From Selenomonadales bacterium (GTDB lineage: Bacteria; Bacillota; Clostridia; Christensenellales; QALW01): a DNA stretch of 64,000 bases. A program made the translations under genes and the position numbers. The stretch covers positions 11,797-75,796 of the forward strand of contig QALW01000043.1 of the NCBI GenBank assembly GCA_003150515.1. Reading direction: 5' to 3'. Positions 1 to 9,533 of this stretch are shown piece after piece. Under the pieces are notes generated by a model. It was given only the letters and a program-made list of their open reading frames with translations. It had not been told where the DNA came from and ran no database searches. The first letter of the stretch is position 1. Each line of letters starts with the position of its first letter.

Positions 1-97
1 CGGGCTGCTCCTTAACTGAGGGAATGCGAATAATTTCACGCAGGCATTCAATCATTTCCTGGGCGCAGCCGTCTATTATTCTGTCTGTTTCGCGCAT
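1..97 (-). CDS. M20-family metallopeptidase (PepV-like), N-terminal fragment
   Basis: Only the first 32 or so codons lie in the window; the rest runs off the left edge. The reading frame starts at the ATG at 97-95 and overlaps the last 22 bases of the upstream gene, which suggests translational coupling. The visible residues (MRETDRIIDGCAQEM, then LREIIRIPSVKEQP) match the start of M20 dipeptidases and deacylases, where a helix leads into a conserved IPSV segment before the first metal ligand. No metal-binding residue is visible, so the assignment rests on the N-terminal pattern alone. ArgE/DapE-type relatives are an alternative. Confidence 0.5.
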   Translation of the reverse strand, partial: MRETDRIIDGCAQEMIECLREIIRIPSVKEQP

Positions 98-585
98 TGC
101 TCATCAATACCTTTCATCTTTTCATTCAACAAGCCTTTTAATTCTTCGCTGGGCGAAATAATTATGCCCTGCTCCTGTCCGTCCTGCATGAAGGTCAGCA
201 GCAATTCGCCCAAATCGGGCCGGCAGGTAAAGGCTTCGTATTTTTCCCGGCTCTGGGCGTTAAGAGCCGTAAGGCCGGTTATATCGGATAGGGGAATGAT
301 CTTTTGGCGCACCATCCGCTGCCCGGTATATTTTTCTGTGCTGAATTCCTTTTGGTTTAACGAGTATTTATAGACGCTTGTCCGTTTTGAAAGGATCAGC
401 CAGACCATTACTGCCATAGCGGCTATGCCCAGAAGGTCAAATATTACCGCGTCCGCTTCCTTAAATATATTCTTAAGAAGCTGAATTATAAAAAGCGCGG
501 CCAGTATGGCCAGAATCAGGCCCGCGCAGAAAAAAATTCCGTGATACCATTTGGGTTTGGGGGGCGCGACTATTTCCTCGTACAT
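76..585 (-). CDS. Hypothetical protein with two membrane helices
   Basis: This 169-residue protein is not recognised. Two hydrophobic segments (about residues 15-37 and 48-63) form a hairpin near the N-terminus. They are followed by a soluble domain of about 100 residues with alternating short hydrophobic stretches (VYKYSLN, KIIPLSDITGL, ELLLTFMQDG, GIIISPS). This looks like the pattern of bacterial PH-like (YdbT/DUF304-type) domains, where a strand-rich unit follows two helices, but I make that comparison without a search. The start has an AGAGGA ribosome site. It is the promoter-proximal partner of the M20 peptidase gene, which it overlaps. The function is unknown. Confidence 0.6.
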   Translation of the reverse strand: MYEEIVAPPKPKWYHGIFFCAGLILAILAALFIIQLLKNIFKEADAVIFDLLGIAAMAVMVWLILSKRTSVYKYSLNQKEFSTEKYTGQRMVRQKIIPLSDITGLTALNAQSREKYEAFTCRPDLGELLLTFMQDGQEQGIIISPSEELKGLLNEKMKGIDEQCAKQTE

Positions 586-673
586 TAAAGTGTCCTCTCT
601 TTTTGTATTTTTTATACCCGGCGCTTGAAATTTTGGATTGATTTATTATTGGCCTGAACGCATAAAACGCCTT

Positions 674-1258
674 TTAATCCTGATTAAAGCGCCTGTCCAT
701 ATATTCAAGCGCGTCCAGCGCGGCCTGCCTGTTGTTGGACCGGCTGAGAATGTAAGCGCATACGCTGTCCTTTTCGTCGTGATAAAGATAATCCCCGCTC
801 CCTGTAAAATCCACATATCCCAATTCTACGCATCCGGCAAGGTATTCTCCTTCAAATTCAAAGCCTATGTTTTCAACGGGGAGTATAAGCCCTAAACGGA
901 AAAGCTCTTTGGCCGTTTTGGCGGTGCCTATTACGACGTCGCAGCTCTGAGCAATAAGCATTTGTTCAAATAAAGCGTATTTGCTGGTTTGAGGGTCGGG
1001 CTGCACCACGCTGTAAAGGCTGGGCTTGATAATTTTTATATTGTCTTGCTCAGCGCCCTGGGCGAGCGTCTGCGCCACCCGCTTTTCTGAAATGCTTATA
1101 ATGACCGAGTCCTCCAGGCCCACAGTAAGCGCGTCGGGGTCGGGCCGGCTTTGCTCCAGAAAATATATAGCCAGGGTAAGAACGAGCATTGCCGCCAATA
1201 ATACCGCCAGCAGCGCCGTATGCCGGCGCAGGCGCCACGCCGCTTCTTTCTTATTCAT
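674..1258 (-). CDS. Membrane-anchored protein of unknown function
   Basis: A 194-residue protein with a basic N-terminus and one hydrophobic helix (about residues 13-32), so most of it should lie outside the cytoplasm. The exported part has features seen in periplasmic-binding-type folds, such as SCDVVIGTAKTAKELFRLG and a C-terminal SRSNNRQAALDALEYM helix, but no family is recognised. It starts at an ATG with GGAGGAG just upstream and overlaps the end of the preceding gene by 8 bases, so the two are translated together. The two share the same plan (one helix, then an extracellular part ending in a short helix), which suggests they are a functional pair or distant paralogues. Confidence 0.6.
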   Translation of the reverse strand: MNKKEAAWRLRRHTALLAVLLAAMLVLTLAIYFLEQSRPDPDALTVGLEDSVIISISEKRVAQTLAQGAEQDNIKIIKPSLYSVVQPDPQTSKYALFEQMLIAQSCDVVIGTAKTAKELFRLGLILPVENIGFEFEGEYLAGCVELGYVDFTGSGDYLYHDEKDSVCAYILSRSNNRQAALDALEYMDRRFNQD

Positions 1259-1886
1259 TCTCTCCTCCCAGAAAAACTGCGCCGTCTAATATTTCAAACA
1301 GCGTATTTTTAGCCAGCGTTAAATCGGAGGCATGGCAGTATACGCAGGCTATAAGCTTTTCTCCTTCCAGAGGACGAAGCGCGTTGTCCGGTTTCTGCGC
1401 GCAGGGGAATTCAAGCCCCTTAAAGCCCATGCCCGTTATGTCCAGCCCCATGATTTCTCCGTCCGGATTGCTTAATGCGCCCTCAAAAGCGCCGAATCTC
1501 TCCCGCTCAAGAGGGGCCAGCCAGCCCTTTTCCAGCATAAAATCAAATTGAGACTGGGGCAGAAAGAGCAGATCTCCTTCGTTTTTGGCCAGCCGGGCGG
1601 TTATATATGTCCAGCCGCTTTGCATATCCATATATCCTGCGTTTTCCATGGCCGTATAGCATTGCGCTTCAGCGTATTTTATCTCCGGAGAGCTGTCCAT
1701 AAGGCCCTGAGCCCATTTGGACGCGCTGGCAGAGGGAACGTTTGTCTGATAGAAAAAAATTATGAGCCTTTCTTTGGGCAGAGAGGAAGCCGAACGGTAG
1801 AATAGCACTGTGCCTAAAGAGAGCAAAAGGACGGCTGAAACAATAATGGGCAGCGCTTTTTTTGAAAAATATAAAAACCGTTTCAA
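1251..1886 (-). CDS. Membrane-anchored protein, partner of the downstream gene
   Basis: A 211-residue protein starting at TTG (CGGAGA upstream), with one N-terminal hydrophobic helix (about residues 12-29). The rest is predicted to be extracellular. Segments such as LIIFFYQTNVPSASASKW and GDLLFLPQSQFDFMLEKGWL resemble the alternating strand-helix pattern of solute-binding proteins, but at 211 residues it is only half the usual length, so it may be one lobe or an unrelated fold. It overlaps the next gene by 8 bases. No transporter gene lies nearby, which argues against a classical ABC binding protein. Unassigned. Confidence 0.6.
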   Translation of the reverse strand: MKRFLYFSKKALPIIVSAVLLLSLGTVLFYRSASSLPKERLIIFFYQTNVPSASASKWAQGLMDSSPEIKYAEAQCYTAMENAGYMDMQSGWTYITARLAKNEGDLLFLPQSQFDFMLEKGWLAPLERERFGAFEGALSNPDGEIMGLDITGMGFKGLEFPCAQKPDNALRPLEGEKLIACVYCHASDLTLAKNTLFEILDGAVFLGGENE

Positions 1887-2231
1887 TTCAATAATCTCCG
1901 TTTATATTCTGCCGCCCGGAAAAAGGGGCGGTTATATCCGGCCCGGCGCACGGGGCCTGTTTGCATGGTTCGTAGTTTTAAAAGAGGGAAATGCGCCCTC
2001 AAAAACCGCGGCGTCAGCCTGAATTCAAACGCGCGCGACCGTCTTTAATTATAAATATTATATCATAAATATGTATGAACGAACAGTAAATTTAAGCTTT
2101 TGCCCTGTCTGCGCGCGGACGCGTTAAAAAAGAGCCGACGGCATTAATTGCCGTTCGACATAAATCAGGCGTATGTGATATAATAATTTAAATTATGTGT
2201 TATTGAATTACCGTAAAAGCGGAGGAAGGAA
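1887..2231 (+). promoter_or_regulatory. Divergent intergenic region with the addB promoter
   Basis: This 345-base spacer separates the minus-strand membrane genes from addB. A likely sigma-A promoter for addB lies at 2155-2184: TCGACA, an 18-base spacer with an extended TG, then TATAAT. A short hairpin (GACGGCA/TGCCGTT) lies just upstream at about 2137-2157. AddB has a strong GGAGGAAGGAA ribosome site. The left half (1887-2100) shows no gene or clear hairpin. Confidence 0.5.
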
Positions 2232-5200
2232 ATGCTCCATATATTGCTGGGCCGCGCCAAAAGCGGCCGGACGGGAATCATGGCCCGGAGAATAGGAAGG
2301 GATATAAGCCTGGGCAGACGGGCTGTATTTATTGTGCCCGATCAGGAAACTTTCATAACCGAGAGCCGTCTTTTAAAAGAAAACGGCCTTAACGGGCTTA
2401 TGGGCACAGAAGTGCTTTCCTTTAACCGCTTTTGCCAGAGGATTATAAAATGGTCCGCTCAGATTCCGGGAGTGAGGCTGGACGATACGGGCAGAAGCAT
2501 GCTGCTGGCCGGAGCGGTTATGCAATGCAGGGAACAGCTTTCGGTTTTTAATTCGAGCGCCGGACAGCCCGGCCTGACCGAGCGTCTGGCCCGAATGCTT
2601 TCTATATTCAAAAGCTGCGGGCTCAGCCCTCAGGATGTAAAAGAGCTCTCGGAAAAGAGCAGCGGCCTGCTCAAAGCCAAATTGCAGGACGCGGCGCTTG
2701 TCTTTGAAAAATATGAAGAGCTTATTCAGGGACGCTATGCGGACACTCAGGATTATTTCATTCTTGCCGGCAGCCTGGCTTCCCAATGCGGAGTTTTGAA
2801 GGAAACCGCCGTGTATATAGACGGCTTTGAGGTTTTCACTAAAAAAATGCTGGAATTTATAATCAGCCTGTGCAAGGGGGCGCCCGAAGTATATGTTTCT
2901 CTGCCTTCGGCAATGGGCGGGGCGGACGAGGAGCTTTACGCGCTTTCTGAAAACGCTCTCAGGCGGCTTGCGGCGTGCGCGGCTAGCGAGGGGATTAAAT
3001 ATGAAATTAAATATGTGCCCCGCCGGGAGCAGGAGGGGGAATTGGCCTTCCTGGGGGAAAATCTTTTTGCATATCCGCATAGAGAATATAAAAAGAACGT
3101 AGAGAACGTCTCTCTCTTTGAGGGGAAAAATCCCGAGGAGGAGGTGCGGCGCGCGGCCTGCATAATAAGGGAGGCCGCGCTTTCTGGAGCCAGATACCGG
3201 GATTTTGCGGTTATAACCAGCGCTCCGGCCGTTTATACGCCTATAATAGACAGGCTCTTTGGGCAGTATGATATTCCGGTGTTTGCAGATATTAAAAGGC
3301 CTGTGCCCGCTCAGCCGCTGGTGCGGCTGATTCTGGCCCTGCTTAATATTAAGGAGCAGGGATTTAAAAATATTCTGGAATATGCTTTTTGCCCCCTTAT
3401 GGGCTTTGAGAGCAGGGACAGCCAGAGCCTTGCGCGCCTTATCAGGGAGACGGGGCTCAAGCCGCAGGAATTTTTCACGGGGCGCGCCCAGAGGCTTCAG
3501 GAGGATTTAAGAGCCGAATTGGAGCGGCTGCGCGGCGTTTTTCTGCCGCCCGTGCGTGCCTTTGAGGAAAAAATGCGCAGATGCAGGCGGGTGGAGCAGT
3601 TCGCCCGGGGCGTTATGCTTTTTTTAGAAGAATATAATTTAGCCCGGAAGCTTCAGGAGGATATAAACCGGCTGGAAGAAATGGGCTTTCCCTCTCAGGC
3701 GGATGAAGCCCGCCAGGTGTGGGAGCTGAGCGTCAATCTGCTGGAACAGCTTGAGCGCCTTCTGGGAGAGAGGGCGATTGACAGGAAGCAGTTTGCGGGC
3801 ATGCTGGCTCAGGGCTTTAAACGGAGCGAGATAGGCGTTCTGCCCTCCAGCGTCGACTGCGTGCTGCTGGGGGATATCAGCCGCACTAAGACTTCGGGCG
3901 TGCGCTCGGTTTTCATTATGGGAGTCAACGAAGGCATCTTGCCCGCCCCTGTTTCAGACGACAGCCTTTTTTCTGGGCGGGAATTGGACAGCATGAATCA
4001 GATGGGAGCTCAATTGGAGCCCGATCAGTCAATGCAGATCAGCCAGCAGAATTACGATATATATTCGGCCTTTTTGTCTCCGATAGAAAAGCTGTATGTA
4101 TCTTATAGCCTTGCCTCCAGCGAGGGCGCCGGGCTGCGCCCCTCTCATATCATAAGCAGGCTCAGACTGATTTTTCCGGGCCTGGAGCTAAAAAGCGGCC
4201 TTAAGCAGGAGAATTATTTAGCCACTCCCGCCGCGGGGCTGGCGTTGCTCTTTTCTTCGGCCAGAAACGGGCTGAGCGGCGAGCTGGGAGATTTCCTAAG
4301 CTATCTTAAGCAAAAGGAGGATCCCAATATATCTCTGCTTGAACGGGCCCTTTCTCCGGCTAAGAGAGCCCGAATAGAGCCGCAGCGGGCGCGGGAATTA
4401 TTTTTTCCCCGAAGCAGCGTAAGCGTTTCCCGTTTGGAGACTCAGGCGCTTTGCCCGTATATGCATTTTGTAAGATACGGCCTGGCGCCGGAGCGCAGCG
4501 AGGATTATAAGCTCAACGTGAGGGACGCCGGCAGCCTGCTGCATGAGGTTCTGGAAAGCTCTCTGGCGTATTTCAGCGGACGGGATTTAAAAAAAATAAC
4601 CCGGGAAGAAATTTTTGAGACGGCTGAGCGCGTTCTGGCCGAGCGCGCGCCTGAATACCGCTTCGGCTATTTAGTTTCCTCCCAGAGAGCGCGCAGGCAG
4701 ACAAAGGGGCTGGCCGTTATGGCGCGGATTGCGGTCTTTGAAGCAATCCGCCAGCTTGCGGCGGGCAGCTTTATGCAGGTGGGGCGGGAATTGGTGTTTG
4801 CTCCGGGCAGGGATTATCCGCCCATTATTCTGCCCACTTCCGCGGGGGAATTGAAGCTGCACGGAGTGGTGGACAGGGCGGATATGATGTATCTGGAAAA
4901 TGAAAGATATGTAAGAATTGTGGATTATAAATCGGGCGCGGCGCAGTTTCAGGCTGAAAAAGTGGCCGATGGGAGCATGCTTCAGCTTCCCCTTTATATG
5001 GACGCGGTGCTTTCCGCTTTCAGCGGAGCCAGAGCCGCGGGAGCGTTTTATTTTCATATAAAGGAATTGGAGGGGGAGGAAAAAATCCTGCTTTCGGGCC
5101 CGTCTGTAAATATTCCAGAAGTAATAGAGGGCATGGATCCGGGCGCGCTTAACGGAGAAAACGGCGTTTTAAGCCTGAGAAAGAGCAAAAGCGGCCTGAC

Positions 5201-5453
5201 AGGCAAAAATCTTTTATCTCCCGGCGGATTTGACAGGCTGCTCTCCTTGGCGCGCGCCCGGGCGGGCGAAATAGCCGCGGATATAGCCTCGGGAAAAATT
5301 GAGGGCGCTCCCCTGGATTACGGCGAGCAGGAGAGCCCCTGCCGGTATTGCGAGCATGGGCTGCTCTGCGGCTTAAAGGAAAAGGGCGTTTTTTTAAGAA
5401 AGGCGTGCTCCGGGCTGGAATTGGAAGAAAAGCAGCCTGAAGATTCGGAATAA
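2232..5453 (+). CDS. addB: ATP-dependent helicase/nuclease subunit B (AddB)
   Basis: AddB is one half of the AddAB helicase-nuclease that resects double-strand breaks and loads RecA, the counterpart of RecBCD in Bacillota. At 1073 residues it is slightly shorter than the Bacillus protein. The N-terminus has the degenerate P-loop (LGRAKSGRTG, residues 5-14). The C-terminal nuclease domain has the motif VRIVDYKSG near residue 893. Four cysteines that would bind the 4Fe-4S cluster are present: one in LCPYMHF near residue 740, and three in CRYCEHGLLCG near residues 1037-1046. The start has GGAGGAAGGAA upstream. The gene is followed after 22 bases by addA. Confidence 0.95.
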   Translation: MLHILLGRAKSGRTGIMARRIGRDISLGRRAVFIVPDQETFITESRLLKENGLNGLMGTEVLSFNRFCQRIIKWSAQIPGVRLDDTGRSMLLAGAVMQCREQLSVFNSSAGQPGLTERLARMLSIFKSCGLSPQDVKELSEKSSGLLKAKLQDAALVFEKYEELIQGRYADTQDYFILAGSLASQCGVLKETAVYIDGFEVFTKKMLEFIISLCKGAPEVYVSLPSAMGGADEELYALSENALRRLAACAASEGIKYEIKYVPRREQEGELAFLGENLFAYPHREYKKNVENVSLFEGKNPEEEVRRAACIIREAALSGARYRDFAVITSAPAVYTPIIDRLFGQYDIPVFADIKRPVPAQPLVRLILALLNIKEQGFKNILEYAFCPLMGFESRDSQSLARLIRETGLKPQEFFTGRAQRLQEDLRAELERLRGVFLPPVRAFEEKMRRCRRVEQFARGVMLFLEEYNLARKLQEDINRLEEMGFPSQADEARQVWELSVNLLEQLERLLGERAIDRKQFAGMLAQGFKRSEIGVLPSSVDCVLLGDISRTKTSGVRSVFIMGVNEGILPAPVSDDSLFSGRELDSMNQMGAQLEPDQSMQISQQNYDIYSAFLSPIEKLYVSYSLASSEGAGLRPSHIISRLRLIFPGLELKSGLKQENYLATPAAGLALLFSSARNGLSGELGDFLSYLKQKEDPNISLLERALSPAKRARIEPQRARELFFPRSSVSVSRLETQALCPYMHFVRYGLAPERSEDYKLNVRDAGSLLHEVLESSLAYFSGRDLKKITREEIFETAERVLAERAPEYRFGYLVSSQRARRQTKGLAVMARIAVFEAIRQLAAGSFMQVGRELVFAPGRDYPPIILPTSAGELKLHGVVDRADMMYLENERYVRIVDYKSGAAQFQAEKVADGSMLQLPLYMDAVLSAFSGARAAGAFYFHIKELEGEEKILLSGPSVNIPEVIEGMDPGALNGENGVLSLRKSKSGLTGKNLLSPGGFDRLLSLARARAGEIAADIASGKIEGAPLDYGEQESPCRYCEHGLLCGLKEKGVFLRKACSGLELEEKQPEDSE

Positions 5454-5475
5454 AAGGGAGAAAGGAGGAGAGCGC

Positions 5476-8400
5476 GTGAATTGGACTAAACCGCAGCAAA
5501 GGGCTATTGAGGCCAGAGGAAACGGGCTGCTGGTGAGCGCGGCGGCGGGAAGCGGCAAGACTACCGTTATGGTGGAGAGAATTTTATCCCTGGCTCTGGA
5601 GGGAGTCCCTTTGGACAGAATGCTGATTGTCACCTTCACCAGGGCGGCGGCCGCTTCAATGCGGGAAAAATTGAGCCGCGAATTGGAAAGGCGCATGCAG
5701 GCGGACGCGCGCAATACCGTTCTCCGCCGGCAGAGCGAGGCGCTGCGCAGAGCGGATATTTCCACATATTCATCCTTTTTGGTGAACGTGCTCAGGCAAT
5801 ATTATTATCTTCTTAACATACCTCCGGATTTTAAAATCCTGGACAGGCCCGAGCTTGCGAAAATGGAGGACGAGGCTCTGGACGAGGTGCTGGAGGGAGC
5901 GGGAGACGTGCCTCACCTTGAGGCCCTGGAACGTTTGCTTATTAAGGGCGGCAAGGATAAAAGCCTTTGCGACGCTATTTTATTAATATATGGGCATATA
6001 AGCATATTTCCATATCCGCAGAAGCGGCTGGAGGAAATGCTTTCAGATTATGCTTCAGGCGGGGAGATTTGGCTGAACGCGCTCCGAAATGGGTTTCAGG
6101 AGCAATTAATCTGCCTGAGGGAGGACGCCGAAGAATTAAAGCGGCTGGCTCCGTATGTGGGGGGCAAAAACAACTGCGAGCAGATTGCTCAATATGACAT
6201 GCAGCTTATAGAGGCGCTTATAGAGGCGGAAAGCTTTGAGGATATGGCGGCGCTGAAGCCTGCTCCTTATATGAGTTTAAGAATCAAGGATGGTTTAAGC
6301 GGAGCTTTCCGTGCGCGGCATGACGTTATAAAAAGCGCGCTTCAGGGCATCATGGCTGACGCGGGCGAATACGCTCAATTGAAGGAATATGGCGATTTAT
6401 CTTATCTTCGCGGATGCATAGAGGCGCTTTTTGAATTGGTAAGGCGTTTTTCAGACGCGCTTTTCCGGCTTAAACTGGAGGCGGGCGGCTTTTATTTTTC
6501 GGATATAGACAGGCTTTCGGCTCAATTGCTGGATAATCCGCAGGCGGCTTTTGAATTGAAGAACAGATATGATTATATATTTGTGGATGAATATCAGGAC
6601 AACAATAAGCTGCAGGAGCATATCCTGTCCCGCCTGTCCAAGGAGGACAACATCTTTTATGTGGGGGATGTAAAGCAGAGCATATACCGCTTCAGAAACG
6701 CCGATCCTTCCATATTTATAAAGCGGGAGCGCGCTTTTAAGGCGGGCGGGGGAGAAAACATATATCTTAACAATAATTTCCGCTCGTGCGGCGGAATTCT
6801 GGATTTTGTAAATTATATATTTGAAAGAATTATGAAGCGGGAGACGCTGGGCCTGGAATATGATCAGAACGCGGCGCTGCATCCTTTGGAAAATTCCTGG
6901 CAGACTCTTTTGGGAACGGAAAAATGCGCATGCTCCCTGGAAGCCTGCCTTCATCCGGCGATTCCGGCTGAAATGCTGCTGCTTGATTACGACGAGCAGG
7001 CCAGGCCGGACGAATTGGGCGAATATAAGAAGCAGAAGATGGAGGCCCTGGCCGTAGCCAGGCGGGTTAAGGAACTGTTAAACGAGCCTATATATGATCC
7101 CGTGATTAAATGCTGCCGCCTGCCTCAGCTCAGGGATATAGTTATTCTGGCGCGCAGCGCCAATGAGCTGTCGGGCATATATCAGGAGGTTTTTAAATCG
7201 GAGGGCATTCCCTTGTATACTGAGCCTCAGGCGGGGCTTTTAAGCAGTCATGAGGCGGGAGTGGTTATAAGCCTGCTTTCGCTTATTGCGGGCAAAGGGG
7301 ATGACGATGCGCTTTTAGCAGTGCTGCTCAGTCCGATAGGCGGATTTAACGAGGATGAATTATCGCGGATGCGCTCCTATACTCCAAAAGGCAGCTTCGC
7401 TCAGGCTGCCGAGAGATATATAACTGCGCCTGACTGCGGGGAGGTAGGCTTAAAGCTGGAGGAATTTTATAAAAAGCTGGAAAATTGGAGCTTTTTAAGC
7501 TATGCGCTGCCCCTTGAGCAGCTTATATGGCGGATTTATGAGGAGACGGGTTATTTTTATTATGTTTCCGCCCTGCCCATGGGGCAAGTGCGAGCGGAAA
7601 ATCTTCGTCAGCTTGCCCGCAGGGCGGGAGAATATATGCTTTCAAGCGGAGAATCCCTTTCGGGCTTTTTAAGCTATCTGGAATTTGGCCGCAAGCTGGG
7701 CGGAGATATAGAAGAGGGAGCCACTTTGGGCGAGAAGGACGACGTTGTCCGTTTGATGACCATACATAAAAGCAAAGGGCTGGAATTTCCCATTTGTCTG
7801 CTGGTAAGCTGCGGGCAGTCCTTTAATAAAAATGAAATGAAGCAGAATATACAATTGGACGGCGAGCTGGGCATAGGGGTAAAAATGAGGCGGCTGAATA
7901 ATGAGACGGGTGTTTTTGAAGCGCGCCAGAGCCTGGCGCGCGCCGCTATAGCGGATAAAAAGGCGCGGGAGAGCAGAGCGGAGGAGGCCCGGCTGCTTTA
8001 TGTAGGCATGACCAGGGCGGTAAGCCGGCTTATAATCTTTGGGACGATAACGCCCAAAAGCCAGTTTGCCGGGGGGGAATACGCCGTTTCTCATGCCGGC
8101 AGCTTTTTGGATTTTATTATGCCGGCCATTCTCAGGCATCCGGACGCGGAAGCGCTGCGCGAACGCTTTGAAGGCTTTGAGAAGGAAGAGGGCGGGGGCA
8201 GAATTAAAATTAATATTCTGGAACCCGCTTCTTTGACGGGAGCTCAGGCCCAGTCTTCTGCCGGCCTGGCGGCCCAATCTCCAAGCGGGGATATAAGTTA
8301 TCTTGAAAAGCGCTTTGAAAGAAAATATGCGCTGACTCAGGCCACCAGGCTTAGGAGCAAGCGGGGAGTTACGGAGCTTTTCAGCGAGCAGGAAAAAATA

Positions 8401-8913
8401 TTGCGGCGTCCTGCGTTTATGCATGAAATTACTGCGGCCGGCATGGGCAATTTATATCATACGGCTATGGAGCGGCTGGATATAAGAGGAGACGTTTCGA
8501 TTGCGGGCATAACGTCGCAGCTTGACGCCATGGCAAAGGCGGAAATTTTTTCGGCTGAGGAAAGAGCTTTAATCAAGCCTGAAAGGCTGTCCGCTTTTTT
8601 TGAGGGGGCTCTGGGGAAGCGGCTTTTAGGGGCGGAGAAGATTTATAGGGAAGAACCTTTCTGCATATGGGTGGAGCAGGAGGGGGAACGCGTTCTTGTT
8701 CAGGGCGTAATAGACTGCTATTTTGAGGAGAACGGACGGGCGGTAATAATCGATTATAAGACGGACAGCGCCCGCGGGGATTCTGAGGAAAGGGCGCAGA
8801 GGCACAGGCCTCAGCTTGAAATGTACGCGCTTGCCGTAAAGGAAATCAGAGGCCTGGATGCGGAAGGCTGGCTTTATATGTTCTCGGATGCTTCCTTTCA
8901 CAGGCTGGTATAA
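5476..8913 (+). CDS. addA: ATP-dependent helicase/nuclease subunit A (AddA)
   Basis: AddA is the 3'-5' UvrD-like helicase and nuclease subunit of AddAB. The 1145-residue protein starts at GTG with AAAGGAGGAG upstream. Helicase motif I (AAAGSGKTTV) is near residues 19-29, the Walker B region FVDEYQDNN near 369, motif V/VI segments (TIHKSKGLEFP near 762; LLYVGMTRA near 840), and the RecB-type nuclease motif IIDYKTD near 1091. It forms an operon with addB. The stop lies 36 bases from the stop of a convergent gene, and no clear terminator is seen between them. Confidence 0.96.
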   Translation: MNWTKPQQRAIEARGNGLLVSAAAGSGKTTVMVERILSLALEGVPLDRMLIVTFTRAAAASMREKLSRELERRMQADARNTVLRRQSEALRRADISTYSSFLVNVLRQYYYLLNIPPDFKILDRPELAKMEDEALDEVLEGAGDVPHLEALERLLIKGGKDKSLCDAILLIYGHISIFPYPQKRLEEMLSDYASGGEIWLNALRNGFQEQLICLREDAEELKRLAPYVGGKNNCEQIAQYDMQLIEALIEAESFEDMAALKPAPYMSLRIKDGLSGAFRARHDVIKSALQGIMADAGEYAQLKEYGDLSYLRGCIEALFELVRRFSDALFRLKLEAGGFYFSDIDRLSAQLLDNPQAAFELKNRYDYIFVDEYQDNNKLQEHILSRLSKEDNIFYVGDVKQSIYRFRNADPSIFIKRERAFKAGGGENIYLNNNFRSCGGILDFVNYIFERIMKRETLGLEYDQNAALHPLENSWQTLLGTEKCACSLEACLHPAIPAEMLLLDYDEQARPDELGEYKKQKMEALAVARRVKELLNEPIYDPVIKCCRLPQLRDIVILARSANELSGIYQEVFKSEGIPLYTEPQAGLLSSHEAGVVISLLSLIAGKGDDDALLAVLLSPIGGFNEDELSRMRSYTPKGSFAQAAERYITAPDCGEVGLKLEEFYKKLENWSFLSYALPLEQLIWRIYEETGYFYYVSALPMGQVRAENLRQLARRAGEYMLSSGESLSGFLSYLEFGRKLGGDIEEGATLGEKDDVVRLMTIHKSKGLEFPICLLVSCGQSFNKNEMKQNIQLDGELGIGVKMRRLNNETGVFEARQSLARAAIADKKARESRAEEARLLYVGMTRAVSRLIIFGTITPKSQFAGGEYAVSHAGSFLDFIMPAILRHPDAEALRERFEGFEKEEGGGRIKINILEPASLTGAQAQSSAGLAAQSPSGDISYLEKRFERKYALTQATRLRSKRGVTELFSEQEKILRRPAFMHEITAAGMGNLYHTAMERLDIRGDVSIAGITSQLDAMAKAEIFSAEERALIKPERLSAFFEGALGKRLLGAEKIYREEPFCIWVEQEGERVLVQGVIDCYFEENGRAVIIDYKTDSARGDSEERAQRHRPQLEMYALAVKEIRGLDAEGWLYMFSDASFHRLV

Positions 8914-8949
8914 TAAATCATGTTATAATACAGTTATTGGAAGGCCCGG

Positions 8950-9447
8950 CTATATCAAGACGCTGGAAAAGGCCAGGAATACGCAGCCTGTGGACGCGTT
9001 GCCCAGAAATACTGCCCAGAATAAATCGGACGCTCTCATTTTAAGCATTATTCCTACCGCCGCGCCTGTAAAGGCTCCCATGCCGGGAAGAGGAAGGGTA
9101 ACGAGCAGAAATACCGACCACAGGCATAAAAGCCGCCTCTTGAAGCCGCCGCTGTCTGAAAGCTTGTTTTCCAGCTTGCGGCGGTGCGGAGCGATTTTTG
9201 TTTTCATTTGCTTCAGAGCTTTTTGAGCCGGCCGTCTTTTTTTCAGCCAGTTATAGCAGGGTTCAAGCAATATAATAAGGGCGTATGAGCTCAGGGCGCA
9301 GCCCAGGAGGCCGGCGACGCCTATTGTAAATTTGGGCATGCCGAGATATAATCCGTATATTACCGCGCCTTTGAATTCAATTACCGGCAGCGCGGCCAAG
9401 GCGGCTACTGTGAGCTCGTTTAAAAAAGCAAGGAGAAATTCTGTCAT
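8950..9447 (-). CDS. Small multi-drug export family membrane protein (COG2426-type)
   Basis: A 165-residue integral membrane protein with about four hydrophobic segments and a basic cytoplasmic loop in the middle (WLKKRRPAQKALKQMKTK). The N-terminal ELTVAALAALPVIEFKGAV and the glycine-rich GLLGCALSSYALIILLEP are typical of the family named 'small multi-drug export protein' (PF06695). The name comes from an early proposal; the transported substrate is not established for most members. It starts at an ATG with AAGGAAG upstream and is divergent from the tRNA thiolase gene. Confidence 0.75.
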   Translation of the reverse strand: MTEFLLAFLNELTVAALAALPVIEFKGAVIYGLYLGMPKFTIGVAGLLGCALSSYALIILLEPCYNWLKKRRPAQKALKQMKTKIAPHRRKLENKLSDSGGFKRRLLCLWSVFLLVTLPLPGMGAFTGAAVGIMLKMRASDLFWAVFLGNASTGCVFLAFSSVLI

Positions 9448-9533
9448 GCGGTTGCTTCCTTTTTCCGGGACGTCCCGGCTTGTTTATATAAATATTTATT
9501 CACTTGTCCTGCAAAAAAGAATGGAGAAGATTT

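Noticed and set aside
4452..5380. AddB C-terminal domain as a Cas4-type nuclease
   Set aside because: The Cys cluster and nuclease motif are shared by both, but length, N-terminal domains and the addA neighbour define AddB.
7669..8424. Long open frame opposite addA
   Set aside because: It lies wholly antisense to a well supported gene, has no ribosome site and arises from codon bias. The same applies to 14805-15947, 16023-16763, 31370-32068 and 35556-36464.
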